A DNA stretch of 64,000 nt from Sipunculus nudus (taxonomy: Eukaryota > Annelida > Sipuncula > Golfingiida > Sipunculidae). A program made the translations under genes and the position numbers. A model generated the notes under the pieces. The model made no database searches and was not told where the DNA came from. It saw only the letters and a list, made by a program, of their open reading frames with translations. Position 1 is the first letter of the stretch. Every line of letters starts with the position of its first letter. The stretch spans positions 46,441,676 to 46,505,675 of the forward strand of contig CM049311.1 in the NCBI GenBank assembly GCA_026874595.1. The letters run 5' to 3'. Below are positions 36,247 through 47,625 of this stretch, one piece after another.

Positions 36247-37791
36247 TTGCTCAGCTGACTTTTAGTCATGCTGAGCTATAGCGATCACTCTTTGTCCGTC
36301 GTCCGTCTGTCCGTTAACCAGGCACAAATCGTAACCGCTGGACCTAGAATCTTGTAACTTGAAATTCTGAGAGGTCCATGAAAAATCTCCTTGGAAACCA
36401 GCAATTAGGTCACTGTTACCCATATCCTTTGAGCTATGGGGCCCCAAAGTACCCCCCCCCCCCAGAATAGTAAAAAAATTTCATACAAATTAAAGCTTCA
36501 ATATCTCATTAAGAACTTCACTGATGGTCATGATTTTTGGCATACATATTGATCATGAGATGTTTCATCAGTTTCTGCAGACTGGTGGCGCCACCTGTAT
36601 TTTTCGATTTTTTACTATTTTTTTTCTCTATTTTTGAGACTTTTAAAAATTTTAACATCTGTTAACATAGCAAAAATCGTAAAGACTGGACCTAGAATCT
36701 TCATTCTTGACATTCTGAGAGACCTATGCAAAGTCTCCATGGAAACCAGAAATTAGGTCTCTGTTACCCTACCCATATCCTTTGAGCTATGGGGCCCCAA
36801 AGTACCCCCAAGAATAGTGAAAAATTTCATACAAAAACTTCAGTATCTCATTAACTACATCAATGATGGTCATGATTTTTGGCATACATATTGATCATGA
36901 GATGTTTCATCAGTTTCTGCAGACTGGTGTCGCAACCTGTATTTTTCGATTTTTTACGAACTGTTTTCTCTATTTTTGAGACCTTTAAAAATGTGTACAT
37001 CTGTTAACATAGCAAAAATCGTAAAGACTGGACCTAGAATCTTCATTTTTGACATTCTGAGAGACCTATGAAAAGTCTCCATGGAAACCAGAAATTAGGT
37101 CTCTGTTACCCATATCCTTTGAGCTATGTGGCCCCAAAGTACCCCCCAGAATAGTCAAAAATTTCATACAAAAACTTCAATATCTCATTAACTACATCAC
37201 TGATGGTCATGATTTTTGGCATACATATTGATCATGAGATGTTTCATCAGTTTCTGCAGACTGGTGGCGCCACCTGAATTTTTCAAATTTTTACAATTTT
37301 TTTTCTCTATTTTTGAGACCATTAAGGATGTAGTTATCTGTCAACAGGGTTCAAATTGTAACAACTGGACCTAGAATCTTCATTCTTGTCATGGAAGGAG
37401 GCCCATGAAAAGTGTCTGTGGAAACCTGAAACTAGGTCTCTGTTACCCATATCCTCCAAGCTATAGGAGTCCAAAGTATCCCTCAGAATAATGATACAAA
37501 AGCTGAAGTATCTGAACAACTAATCCAGAGACCACCATGCTTCTTTGCATGGATATTGACCATTAAGTGTTTTTATTAGTTTCTGCAGACTGGTGGAGCC
37601 TACAGGTTTTTTTTTTAATTTGTTTCTCTATTTTTTGGATATATTAATACAGATACAATCTCAGCCTGTTGGTTAATCTGTTTGATGCTTCAGTTGAATG
37701 GGTATATACTACCATTCAGATGATAAAATTTCCTTTTGCAAATCTCTTCCCAGTCAGCTGAGCATCATGACCTATGGGTCACTTGTTCATT
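36247..37791 (-). mobile_element. Family-B element nested in the 3.5-kb TIR element
   Basis: In reverse orientation it has both class ends: the 3' hairpin at about 36250-36280 (gctcagctgac..gctgagc) and the 5' end at about 37753-37791, whose complement reads AACAAGTGACCCATAGGTCA then tgctcagctga. The body has three clear units and a diverged one, period about 340 bp (ggtcatgatttttggcatac at 36526, 36868 and 37205). Exact GGTGGCGCCACC palindromes lie at 36584 and 37263. A gtccgtcgtccgtctgtccg run (36295-36315) precedes the hairpin. The minus-strand frames at 36262-36447 and 37334-37519 recur in other B copies and are not genes. Confidence 0.75.
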
Positions 37792-38429
37792 AACTGATTT
37801 GGTCTTTTTTATTTATTCAATATCAAGTATAAATGCAGACTATAGTGAATATGCTGTTTATTAAAAAACTAAGAAACATTATATATTCAGAACCTTTATG
37901 CAGAAAATGATATGCACGTACAAAGAAAAATGGAGTGTATCGCAATACGTATTGTACCTAAATAGGCAGACCGATACCCAGTCCTAGGCAGGACCGATGA
38001 TAGACAACAGAAAATTGCCTCCTGATTGGCTGGCACGCATTGAAGTGACCTTGACATTGACCCACTCACTCCAAGTAGTGCTGCATGTCGGTATGTGCCG
38101 TGAAAAGTGTGTCGCACGTCCATTTCCACCGCACAATCCGTGTCGAATTGCGTCGAGAAGAAACCGACGCAACCCGACACGAGTTATTATCGCACGACAA
38201 ATCGAACATGTTCAATCGTGTCACAAGGCCTGCAATGCAAAGCCAACACGCTTCTTGTGTCGTCTGCTTCTCCAAGATGTGTCGTGTGAGCTGGTCCACT
38301 GCCACGACACAGGGGGACGTCGCGACACACCGGACGTCATCTGTGTCGTAAAGCGTGTCGAGAGACGTGTCGGGACGCGTGTCGGCTTTGGTGGGTTCAC
38401 CCTCTTATAGTCAGCTGTGCTTAAATTAA

Positions 38430-38811
38430 TGATAATTTGCGACTCTTCAATATCAGTTAAAGCAGGAAGCTTGAACTGATTATTGGCTGCCATATCAATG
38501 AAATTCAGCCTAAGATGATCTGAGCATACACATGCAACCTAACTATTAAACCACCTTTTACCAGACTTAAGAGAGCACATGCATGCATACCTGTCACAAA
38601 GCGAGAACTGCATACAAACATCTAGGTACCCACAAATGTAAATGAATACTTGTTTGTTTGTCTGTGTATAGCCTGTTTCTAGTCTTCAGGTTCTCATTTA
38701 CAGCCAGATAGCTTGGTTTAATATAATTAGTAATTGATGGCAATTGTAGCTGTGAATATTTTTCTCTCTGTTTGTTAACAATGTCAATATTTCCAAAAGT
38801 TCTCAAGGAAT
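38430..38811. other. Sequence without recognisable features
   Basis: A short unassigned stretch after the resumed A-family 3' end. No gene or repeat family was recognised. Confidence 0.4.
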
Positions 38812-38812
38812 T

Positions 38813-38896
38813 AAAACAAGGGACCCATGGGTCATGGCACTCAGCTGAAGTCTGAAATTTTAGCAAATGTAAAATAAACTGATTTCTATTACTTAT
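38813..38896 (+). mobile_element. Family-A 5' end, interrupted by a solo LTR
   Basis: aacaagggacccatgggtca then tggcactcagctgaagtctg matches the A/B 5' end with the perfect palindrome GACCCATGGGTC. The copy at 41184 continues with attctattgtaatgttttt. Here the same text is split by the LTR, reading ttctattacttat before it and ttataagtaatgttttt after it. Confidence 0.75.
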
Positions 38897-39753
38897 TGTT
38901 ACGGAACCTAATATCAACAGATAACGTATGTGTGATGAACATAAATTTTGTAATGGAGAAAAAAACATCAGATTCTGTAACACTGGGCAGCGTGAAATGT
39001 CTAGGTAATGAATAAAGAAGTCAGTGGTTTTTTGATAACAAATAACTATAATTTATTCTTAAAACAACCCTAACATTACAATACACTTAATCAATACAAT
39101 GACACAGTAAAACAACAGTATAACAGCAAATCAATACAATCACACAACATAATAAACAAAGTGCACAGTACCTTGATACCACCGTCACAGCGACAAGTCC
39201 TTTAAAATGTATAAAGCCGGATGAACAATTCACACAAATCTTCTCAGAGGACAACAGTCCAATGTAATCACAAAATCAATCTACTGTAATCCAAAAGTGA
39301 AATCCTGTCAGTGATCCGAAAGGCAAACTGAAGACTATATAAAAATCTGTCATAAATTAAGAAGAAAAGCTGTAACTGCCGCAATTATAGGAAAAGGTCC
39401 ACTCTTCTGTGTCCGCTGGAATATTCTCTCACCTCTCTCTCTCTGCTCTAAAACACAGCCCCCATTTATAACCTTTCATCCGAAAACTCTAGAAAATTCC
39501 CTTTCAAGAACAATCGAAAAGAACAATACACTTACGAGACGTGAACATTCGAGACAGGCACGGCAGTGAGCTAGTACACTCTGCGCGAGTTTAACCAGTA
39601 CAGATTAAACCGAGTCCGCTGCACCCAGCCAGGCGAGAAAGCCCCAGACGAGCATGACCCCTGTGTTTACACGTCAGACCCATCTTGTGGGCCGGGCTAT
39701 GCAGCCATACACATGTAAGACTGCTACATACAATAAAAAAGACACCTGTAACA
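38897..39753 (-). mobile_element. Solo LTR, 857 bp, with TTAT target duplication
   Basis: The ends are TGTTAC and GTAACA (perfect 6-bp inverted ends, TG...CA). A 4-bp duplication TTAT lies outside both (38893-38896 and 39754-39757). Removing it restores A-family sequence seen at 41184-41260. Orientation is set by a minus-strand TATAAAT at 39464-39470 and a minus-strand AATAAA at 39052-39057, which suggests U3 at 39753-39440 and R/U5 below that. No primer-binding site or coding part is attached, so it is a solo LTR left by recombination. Ends, duplication length and promoter are typical of LTR retrotransposons; the lineage is not assigned. Confidence 0.75.
39491..39523 (-). promoter_or_regulatory. 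Heat-shock-element-like cluster in the LTR promoter
   Basis: AGAAAATTCCC is followed by TTTCAAGAAC and then tcgaaaagaac. The core has GAAnnTTC at 39492-39499 and TTCnnGAA at 39503-39510, two inverted pairs separated by three bases, then further GAA blocks. It lies 21-59 bp upstream of the minus-strand TATA box. Arrays of alternating GAA/TTC blocks are the known binding site of heat-shock factor. Spacing between the two pairs is not perfect, so activity is inference. Confidence 0.45.
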
Positions 39754-39757
39754 TTAT

Positions 39758-41025
39758 AAGTAATGTTTTTATGCTCTGTCACACCAACATGCACACACCC
39801 GAACCTGCTCACAGTTATCCCATAATTAATCAAACTTGATAATATCATTCATACCCATCCAGTCACTTGCTCTGTTCTCGGAAGTGCTGAAAGAAGCGCA
39901 CAATTAAAGACATGGAATTGTGGGGAAAATTGGCCGAGGTTTATTAAAAATAACATTAAAATTTTCATATTCAACATATTCAGCAATTATCCCTTCTTTC
40001 ACACTGACGGGAAGGTGGGGTACAACACGCCATATATATCTGTAGGTCGTAATAAAAGTAAAAGTAGTACTAGTAGAAGTAAAAGTAAACAGTTTACACC
40101 TCAACAAATATACTGTTTAGAAACAATAAACTTTAAAATTTTAACATTAACAAGTAGAACACAGAGTGCTTGAGTCGGTGGCAAAGGGGGTGGTGGTGGG
40201 TTTTTCTTCCAGATAGTACGTTGCTGGTTGTCGTTTTTCCTGACAGATGAATTAATTCACTGGTCGTCGTTTCTCCTGGTACTAGTGGTAGATGGTTGCC
40301 GAGTCCTGGTTGACGAGTGATCTTGTCCCAGCGCGGGCATGTCATCTCAAACAATGACCTGGACTGCTATTGGCTGGTACTTGCTTCCGGTTTGCAGTGC
40401 ATTATGGTCGCCCCAAATCTTTCTTAATATAATATTTAACAGAGTTTTAGTCCAGTTAGAATACGGATGGGGATGTATGTAACATATATTTACTAATCGT
40501 GACCCTTCTTGTCAAATTGAAGTCCTCTGTAATCATTATTCAAATTCTAGCGACCTTGAACTTCCGCCCTAGCTCTTGTAAGTAGTGCCGCCATATTGGA
40601 TATTCGCTCTCTCCTAGTTAATTCCGCGTCTTCATGAACTGGTTATACTGCAGATAAAAATAAACTACTTGTTTCAAATGAATCTGCTTATTTAGCAAGG
40701 TCCTCACACTGCTGGCTATGGGTTTCCATACGTTAAGAGTACCAGGTTTCCCAGAACACAGTGTTACCTTAATTATCGCCCATGGCCGCCGTACTCATAA
40801 CGATGTCCGCCCTCCAAGTATTCTCACTATTTGTCGTGACAGTTTTTAACTCTGATTTTGGTTATTATTACCTTCTTTTTCAACCAGGCAGGTCTTGGGC
40901 TTTAAATATTTGTGTATATACTAGTATTGTTCCCCCCCCCCAGTCTCATTTCCTTTTATTGGTGCCCAACACACAAAACACTGATGGTGTGGCGAGCATA
41001 AAATTATTATCTGCTTGGGGAAGAG
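39758..41025. other. Unassigned, relatively CpG-rich sequence, possibly an insertion
   Basis: A-family text appears to stop near 39773 (aatgttttt) and resume near 41026 (catatatataagcatatgag), so this stretch may be another insertion of about 1.25 kb. No terminal repeats were recognised. It has more CpG than its surroundings between 40180 and 40860. An open frame from 40782 starts with a hydrophobic, signal-like stretch (MAAVLITMSALQVFSLFVVT), but its later part runs through A-family repeat. Two AATAAA-like signals on the minus strand lie near 39938-39950. No function is claimed. Confidence 0.3.
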
Positions 41026-41412
41026 TAATTGTATTTCATATATATAAGCATATGAGAAGCTTAGAAGAAATGGCCCTTTATAGTAAAGTTCTAAATATAT
41101 GATTGCAAAACTAATACTCTGACAAGACTGTCATGAAGAAAAACAGTAAAAGTTTTGAGATACTGTGATGCATATGAAAAAAACAAGGGACCCATGGGTC
41201 ACGGCGCTCAGCTGAAGTTTGAAATATTTGCAAATGCAAAATATTCTATTGTAATGTTTTTCATATATATATATAAGCACATGAGAATCTAAGGGGAAAG
41301 GGGCCCTCCTACTTGGTTTTAGTATAGTTCTAAATAAATGATTGCAAACTAATACTCATGATAAGACTGTCACGAAGAAAAACAGTAAAAGTTTTGAGAT
41401 ACTGTGATGCAT
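41026..41412 (+). repeat. Direct duplication of family-A 5' region
   Basis: About 145 bp (catatatataagcatatgag through gatactgtgatgcatat) occurs at 41035-41172 and again at 41262-41412. The second copy follows a fresh A-family 5' end starting at 41184 (aacaagggacccatgggtca). One A copy was therefore truncated by, or duplicated into, another. Confidence 0.75.
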
Positions 41413-41660
41413 ATCAAAAATTTACAGATGGACAGACAAGTGGACAGAATGGACAAGAGAATAATGCATTTAAGTTCATATTAAAGCCTATTTTTAGCAT
41501 ATCCACTTTTTCCATTAATAGTTTTTATCATATTCATTTTTTTAATCTACAAGTTTTATAAATTTGTATTAAAAAATCTGAAAATATAAGTTAAAATATC
41601 AGAATTGTAAATTGCAATCATTATTATCCACAGTTCAGCTCACATCAGGTCAAATTATGC

Positions 41661-42916
41661 ATTCACATATATTTTATTATTTTTAAATCACAAATGTTTA
41701 AACTTGATTAAAAGAAAATAATGCCACAACATGGCATCTTCAAGATTATTCCTTGAATCACTATTAAAATGTTTTGTACATTGGAGTTTTCAGTAAATGC
41801 TTCATTTTATTCATCAAAATAAAAGATTCAATAAATATGATAAAATAAAAACATCTTTTCAAATAAAGTATACACACTGTTGGTTGAATGAGGGACAAAC
41901 AATATCATTTTGCTATTTACTATCTCAGATATAATTTATAACTGGAATTAATAGTTAATTTCACACCTGGTGAAGGTTTTACTCTTCTGAAGTAAGGAAT
42001 TACTTATCTGCTGACCATCCACACTTTCAAAGCAATGTACACCACTTTGTGGACACAATTAAATGTGCACTTTAATCATTGTAACCCTGTTTGTACAATA
42101 CAAAATCTAAATGTAGCAAAATCCTAGAATAAGAATGAATCAAATACAGAAAATAATAACATTCATCAAGTTAATGCACCATTGGGGGGGGGGGGGGGGT
42201 CAGGGCAGAGGGGAAGCCTGCCAGTAGTGGCCAAGTGCCAAGGCAAGCTGCCTGGAGTGGGTTACATCACAAAGGTGTAGGCTGTATAAGGTGGGCTTGA
42301 TGTAAACAACACTTGACATGGTGTATGAAAACTTGAATAAAAGCTATTCTATTCAATCAATTCCTTTAAAGTTTCAGATTTTAAAAGATTAAATTTTTAT
42401 GTATAAATGCTGTGAAAATGAAAACAACAGTGTTTACAAGGGAAAAAAAAACATGCCATGGCCAAAGTTGGACAAAATTTAAGATACTGATTTTTTATTT
42501 GTGCTAATAACTTCAAAAAAATTTGCAAAATACAGATCTAATTTTATTTAAACAATTGAATCTTGATTAAATAAAGTTATATCCCTGAAAAAAGTCTCTA
42601 GCTTCAGTAATTCTTATGTTAAGTGAATAAATGTATTTCTTGATTTTTACAAGATGCTTTGTTTGGGCCGGCCCCCCATAAATTCAACTCATTATACAAT
42701 ACTGACCAAATGTTTGGTACGTACATAGAAAATGTATGGAAGAATATGCATACTAAATATGATCAAATATAGATGAGTGGTTTAATATTAGGTAATCTTG
42801 AAGTGTAACAATAAGTTTTCAAGGAAAACGAAGGTTTTTCCTTAATATCTCGAACGAAAGAAGTCCTAGTGACCCAATTTTCTAACATCTAAGCGATGCA
42901 AAATTTTGGATTTCCA
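41661..42916 (+). mobile_element. Long family-A copy, 3' truncated
   Basis: Collinear with 19891-21248. It includes a G tract at about 42185-42199, ggacacaattaaatgtgcac, tggtgtatgaaaacttgaat, tttgggccggccccccat and tgacccaattttctaaca. It ends near ttttggatttccaatc, before the class 3' hairpin. The two long copies differ by many substitutions, so the duplication is not recent. Confidence 0.75.
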
Positions 42917-45283
42917 ATCTCCTTTGTATTGACCAATATCTTCTAAGAACTGACCAATTCAACTAATTATTGCTTATGTTTGCCCTTGCATAAATCTCTA
43001 TGGTGCTTATTTTACACCAAGATGTATTTTGGTGATACTAAATGGACAAACAAACAGATCCCACTTTGATTTTAATTGATCTGCCTTATAATTTAAACAC
43101 TTGTCTCTCTGCCAGGGCTTTATATTCACTGTTGGATAAATAAACTCTGCTATAATACTACTATTATTGGTATATAAAACTAAGGTAGTTCAGGTAGTAC
43201 CTGCAGATGCAAGGCCTTTATGTTAAGTTAGTAGATATGGTACTTCAGGTAGTTATTGCAGGTGCCAGGCCTAACAAGGAATTAACCGGGAAATCTTTAT
43301 TTTTATAATTATAATTAGTAACTTTTAAATTTGAAACAGCTAAGCTAATGGGGGTTAATAACCAAAGTGTCTATTTGTGATTGCTCTAATTAAGCAAACA
43401 CAGATGTGAAGAAAGTTCATTTTAAGCAAAATCATGGGAAAAGTGAATTTGACAAAGTAGTAATGATTAAAATAATTTCAAGAGCCTCCATCTTTTTTCC
43501 TTGGTAATAACCAAGACAGATGTGAAAGAAAGCTAGAATTCTCATAATGTTAATTAATACTTCCAGGGGGTAACTTTGTTAATTGGAATTCATGCAAATA
43601 CTGTAATCTTATGGTACACAGTAATTGACATGAGAGTGGTTTATAATGTTGTAAAACACATTTTATCTTGTACCCGGACTGGGCCTGAAAGCACTGACTG
43701 CCAGTTTCCTGTCTGCTTTGCAAGTGGATCAATAACTAGAAACTTTCCAGAGGAGCATATCCCCCACTAAAAGGGAATGACGTGAGATATGTGTACTTTG
43801 GATAACATATCAGAATGAGATATTTTACAAAATTACCAAATGCAGAATTAATGAAGTCACCATGTTAACCAAGAATACAGTGTATTTTTTATGTGTGCAT
43901 GATATAGAATTGTATCAACAGTGTTTATTGGAAAACATTTGCCATCAACAAAGCAGGGCAGAATTTTAGGGGTCGCTATTACATTTAAGCTAATAACTAA
44001 CTTAAACAAGGTTTACAAAATTCTGACCTAGTTTCTGGCATGTGCATTGCAAATAGATTGAGAAATCTTTATGCCAAATTATCAAATTAACAGAATAACA
44101 AAAGTGATGGTTTTGGTAACAGCCGTCTTTAATTAATACAAAATCTTGTATGATATCACTCCTGTAAATGAGTGGAACTGTGCAATCACAGGTGTCAAAA
44201 TAAACACAGCACTTGAGGTATTGCAGTGTGCATTGCAGAGCCACAACACATTGCAATCAGCAGATGCTCTAAGTGACTTGGCCCAAAAAAATGTAAATGT
44301 GTTACGGTTGGCTGAAATACTGTGTTGCGGCTCATAGTCAGGCCTCCAGTCACGCAGCCTTGTTATGGTAGACAGACACATGTGCCCATGAACTGTTTAC
44401 CAACACACAGAGCCATAACAAGGTGTTAAACAGCCATATGCAAGGTACTGGGACTATATGCTGGGATGGATTTGCTGGGAAACATTTGTATAAATTGAAA
44501 TGATAGTTTGAAAAAATAGGCATTATATTGCTCCTGATAATGTCTCTTTAAGATAAACAGTCACCTTTTAAATTTTTTTTATCATCACATTAATGGGTTT
44601 TAGAGTTTCCCCAATTATAGACTAGCTATTCTGACCTATTCTCAAGGTTAAAGACAACTTTGCCTAAATTAGAAGTTTGTGGCACCAGTGTTGACCAGCA
44701 GTGCCGGTCAAATATCTAGTGCCTGCAACATTACCGCAGAAAGGGAATGATTTCCAGCTGAGCTGTTAACAACACTTGTTGTTTGTGGCCCACTTGAGGC
44801 ACTTGATGCAGAGATCCATTAATCACAAATGAAGTCCTTGTAGCCCAGACACCAACAGTCCTTGCCTCTATCTAATTACACCCATTTCTTTGAAGCAATT
44901 TAAAGAATGGAGATCCTTAATATGGAAGCAATCAATTCCAGTTTCAGCACCGGTGCCAATATTTCCAGCAAGTCAATCTTAATTATGCCACATCCCACCA
45001 TTTTATTATTGTGCAGGCTTCCAAACACGAATAGAGTTATCTCCTGCAAACCTTTATTTGTGGCTTTATGTAATTGTGTAAGTACACGCAGGGCCTAATA
45101 GGTTCTGCTGTTGCTTGGTATTGATTAATCTGGCAGATTACGGAGCATTGTAATAATGTTACAGGCTGGCGGGTCAAGAAGTCATCCTGGACATTACATG
45201 TGACCAAACAATCCAAAACAACCTCAAAGCTCATTCATCAAAGTCACTGGGTTCACAGGTCAAATGCAATACTCAAAAATTAA
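42917..45283. other. Mostly single-copy-looking sequence
   Basis: No recognised repeat family and no firm exon. Within 43190-43280 two imperfect copies of a ttcaggtagt..tgcaggtgc(a)aggcct block occur. The part 44690-45240 is less AT-biased and rich in homeodomain-type motifs (tattgattaatctgg, cttaattatgcc), discussed under findings. The minus-strand open frames at 44002-44381 have no domain I recognise. Confidence 0.35.
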
Positions 45284-46400
45284 ACTAGACGACCATAGGT
45301 CGAACGGTTGCCGGAAGTTGAAATGACAAACAGACGGACAGACAGAACAAACTGTCGGTTTTCTAACAATTGAGTGACTTTCAGAGCGACTGGTGAAAAG
45401 TTAGGCCTGTTGAACGACACATATCACACAAAAGAACATGAAAGCAGACATAGCTGACAACAAATGACAAACAGGCAGATATACTGACAAAGTGACACAA
45501 GCTTTAGACCAGATGACTTAACCAGGTTATGGATAAGACTCAGAGAAAGAATATAAGCTATAGTTTATGTAACTGAGGTTTATAGTTTTGAAGATATGGC
45601 CAAAAATTTAATATTTTGGAAGTTCGTGTGCAGCGCCCCCTAGAGGCAATATCCAGAAAATGAAAAATTTATTTCGAGATATTAGTGTAATACATAACAT
45701 GTACCAGTTTCAAAAAGATTCCTTCAAAACTGTGGCCTGAAGAATGGTATATGTAAGACACAAGAACCAGCAAGCAGGCAAAATTGAGGACAACTGACAA
45801 TCAGACAGACATACTGACAAAGTGTCACAAGATTGAGACCAGATCACTTGACCAGGTTATGGAGACGACTCAGGGAAAGAATATAAGTTATACTTTATGT
45901 TACTGAGGTTTATAGTTCTGGAGATATGGGCAAACATGAAATGTTGGGGACGTTCGAATGCAGGGCCCCCTAGCGGGGCCGAAAATGAAAAATACATTTT
46001 GAGATATTACCGTAAGACATAAGATGTACCAGTTTCAAAATGATTTCTGCAAAACCATGGTCTTTAGAATGCTATAAGTAAAATACAAAAACCAGCAAGC
46101 AGGTGACTTTGAGGAGAACTGACAAACAGACAGACATACTGACAAAGTTACACAAAGCTGAGACCAGATGACTTACTCAGCTTATGGAAAAGACCCAGAG
46201 AAAGAAAATAAGCTATAGTTTCTGTAATTGAGGTTTATAATTTTCGAGATATGGCCCAAAAATGATATGTTGGGGAAGTTCGAGAGCAGCGCCCCCTTGG
46301 GGCCATATCTGGAAAATGAAAAATCTGTTTCCAGATATTAGTGTAAGAAATAAGATATATTAATTTCAAAATGATTCCTGCATACTTGTGAAATCTAGGC
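45284..46400 (+). mobile_element. Family-E element, 3' truncated, three 327-bp units
   Basis: It begins ACTAGA followed at once by a perfect hairpin CGACCATAGGTCG (45290-45302) and a short acagacggacagacag run. Three units follow (atactgacaaagtg at 45481, 45811 and 46136; spacings 330 and 325 bp), each with ccagatgactta, gaggtttatag, gagatatggcc, cagcgccccct and ccagtttcaaaa. No GGTGGCGCCACC palindrome and no 3' hairpin were found. The start places it with families C, D and H. Confidence 0.65.
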
Positions 46401-47625
46401 TATCACTAAGAGATATCTCGAAATATCTCATTTGACAAGATATTGTACGAGATATTGCTAGACTTGCAGAATAATCAAACAATACTACTTGTATGCTACC
46501 TGATGCAAAAAACTAGATCTCTGTAGCTTTAAAACTGACAAAGCTAGAAAAATAAGACCCCTTATTTTTCAAATATCATGACTTTTCCCCAAAATGCGTA
46601 ACCATGGTTACCGCAAATTTGAGGCCGCTATACACCAGAAGAAAGGCCTTGGAATGACGATTAAAATGAGCTTCAGTTGAAGTAGATATGACTAATAGTG
46701 ACAAAGACATGAAGATCAAAGATTTCCAGCAAACAATTAACACAGTTATTATCACACTTTTTAAAACAGACCAATCACCATTTGTGAATAGCTGAGATCA
46801 TATCTTAACCTTTTGTGTAGATTTGATACATACTGTGGTTGGCTTTATATCATCATGGTTAAAACTACATGATTTCCACATTTCTAAAGGAGTTGTAATT
46901 TTGCAATATCACCATATTAAAATCTTACACAAAATAAACCAAGACTATATGAATCATTATATCAAATGATATGTGTGCAAATCTGGTCAGGGACCCAGGG
47001 GAATGGGCTGAAATTATTGTTCAATAATTGCAGATAAACTGAGAGATCTGATATCATTTATAATAGCAACCTTTGAACATACAAGATCTATTATGATTCA
47101 TATTAAATATCAATCTTACCTTTTGACCTACCTTCAATGATGGGACCTTTATTCATGAAGGTTTTATTTTTGCAATATTAAACCTTTCATGAATATTGAG
47201 AATTTGAAATCCTCACGAACAAAAAGGCAACCGGATTACTCCATCTTGGTGGGTTGTTAAATTTGTGTAAAAATTATTTACAGATTTCTAATTGATAGCT
47301 TTGCAAGGCATATGAGGTTCCATGGGAATCTGATTATTAAAATTCATATTTTATAACTTTTTTGGTATATTTTTAATGGGCAAAATTTGGAGCTCTGTGA
47401 ATGATCATTTTATTTAAATTCAAATACTAGTGTCAGAACACCAGGTAATTTCTGCTAAGAAAGTACATATGATACCCACTTGCTGATGTAGGGTCTTGTT
47501 TTTCTATTATTAGCTGTTAGTACACACAGTATATGTTAACAAAGAAAAAAACTATATAATCACATGTAGTATGCTGCAAGGTCACTATAGTTGCAAAAGG
47601 CCAGTTTCAAAACTCTGATTTGTTT
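46401..47625. other. AT-rich sequence without recognised features
   Basis: A local cluster of self-complementary words (agatatctcg, aaatatctca, caagatattg, gagatattgc) lies at about 46409-46460. No gene or repeat family was recognised. Confidence 0.4.

Larger units (their letters stand above)
34899..38404. mobile_element. 3.5-kb TIR element with CGACAC-rich subterminal arrays
   Basis: The ends are inverted: AGGGGTGAACCCACCAAGGC at 34899 and, complemented from 38404, GAGGGTGAACCCACCAAAGC. Both continue with GCCGACACGC. Six CGACAC copies follow within 75 bp at the left end, with a comparable density of GTGTCG at the right. Flanking bases are TCA (left) and TTA (right), which fits a 3-bp TTA duplication with one change. 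The insertion splits an A-family 3' hairpin exactly. A 3-bp TWA duplication would suit PIF/Harbinger, but no transposase is visible, so the superfamily is open. Inside are a CRE, a poly-C tract, a possible exon and a reverse-oriented B copy. Confidence 0.7.

Noticed and set aside
37896-38493. Cluster of overlapping frames on both strands near 38.0-38.5 kb
   Set aside because: The GC-richer CGACAC repeat at the right end of the TIR element lacks stops on both strands; no frame shows a recognisable domain.
40782-41102. 106-codon frame with a signal-peptide-like start as a gene
   Set aside because: Its second half runs through A-family repeat sequence duplicated at 41262, and no splice evidence supports the first part alone.
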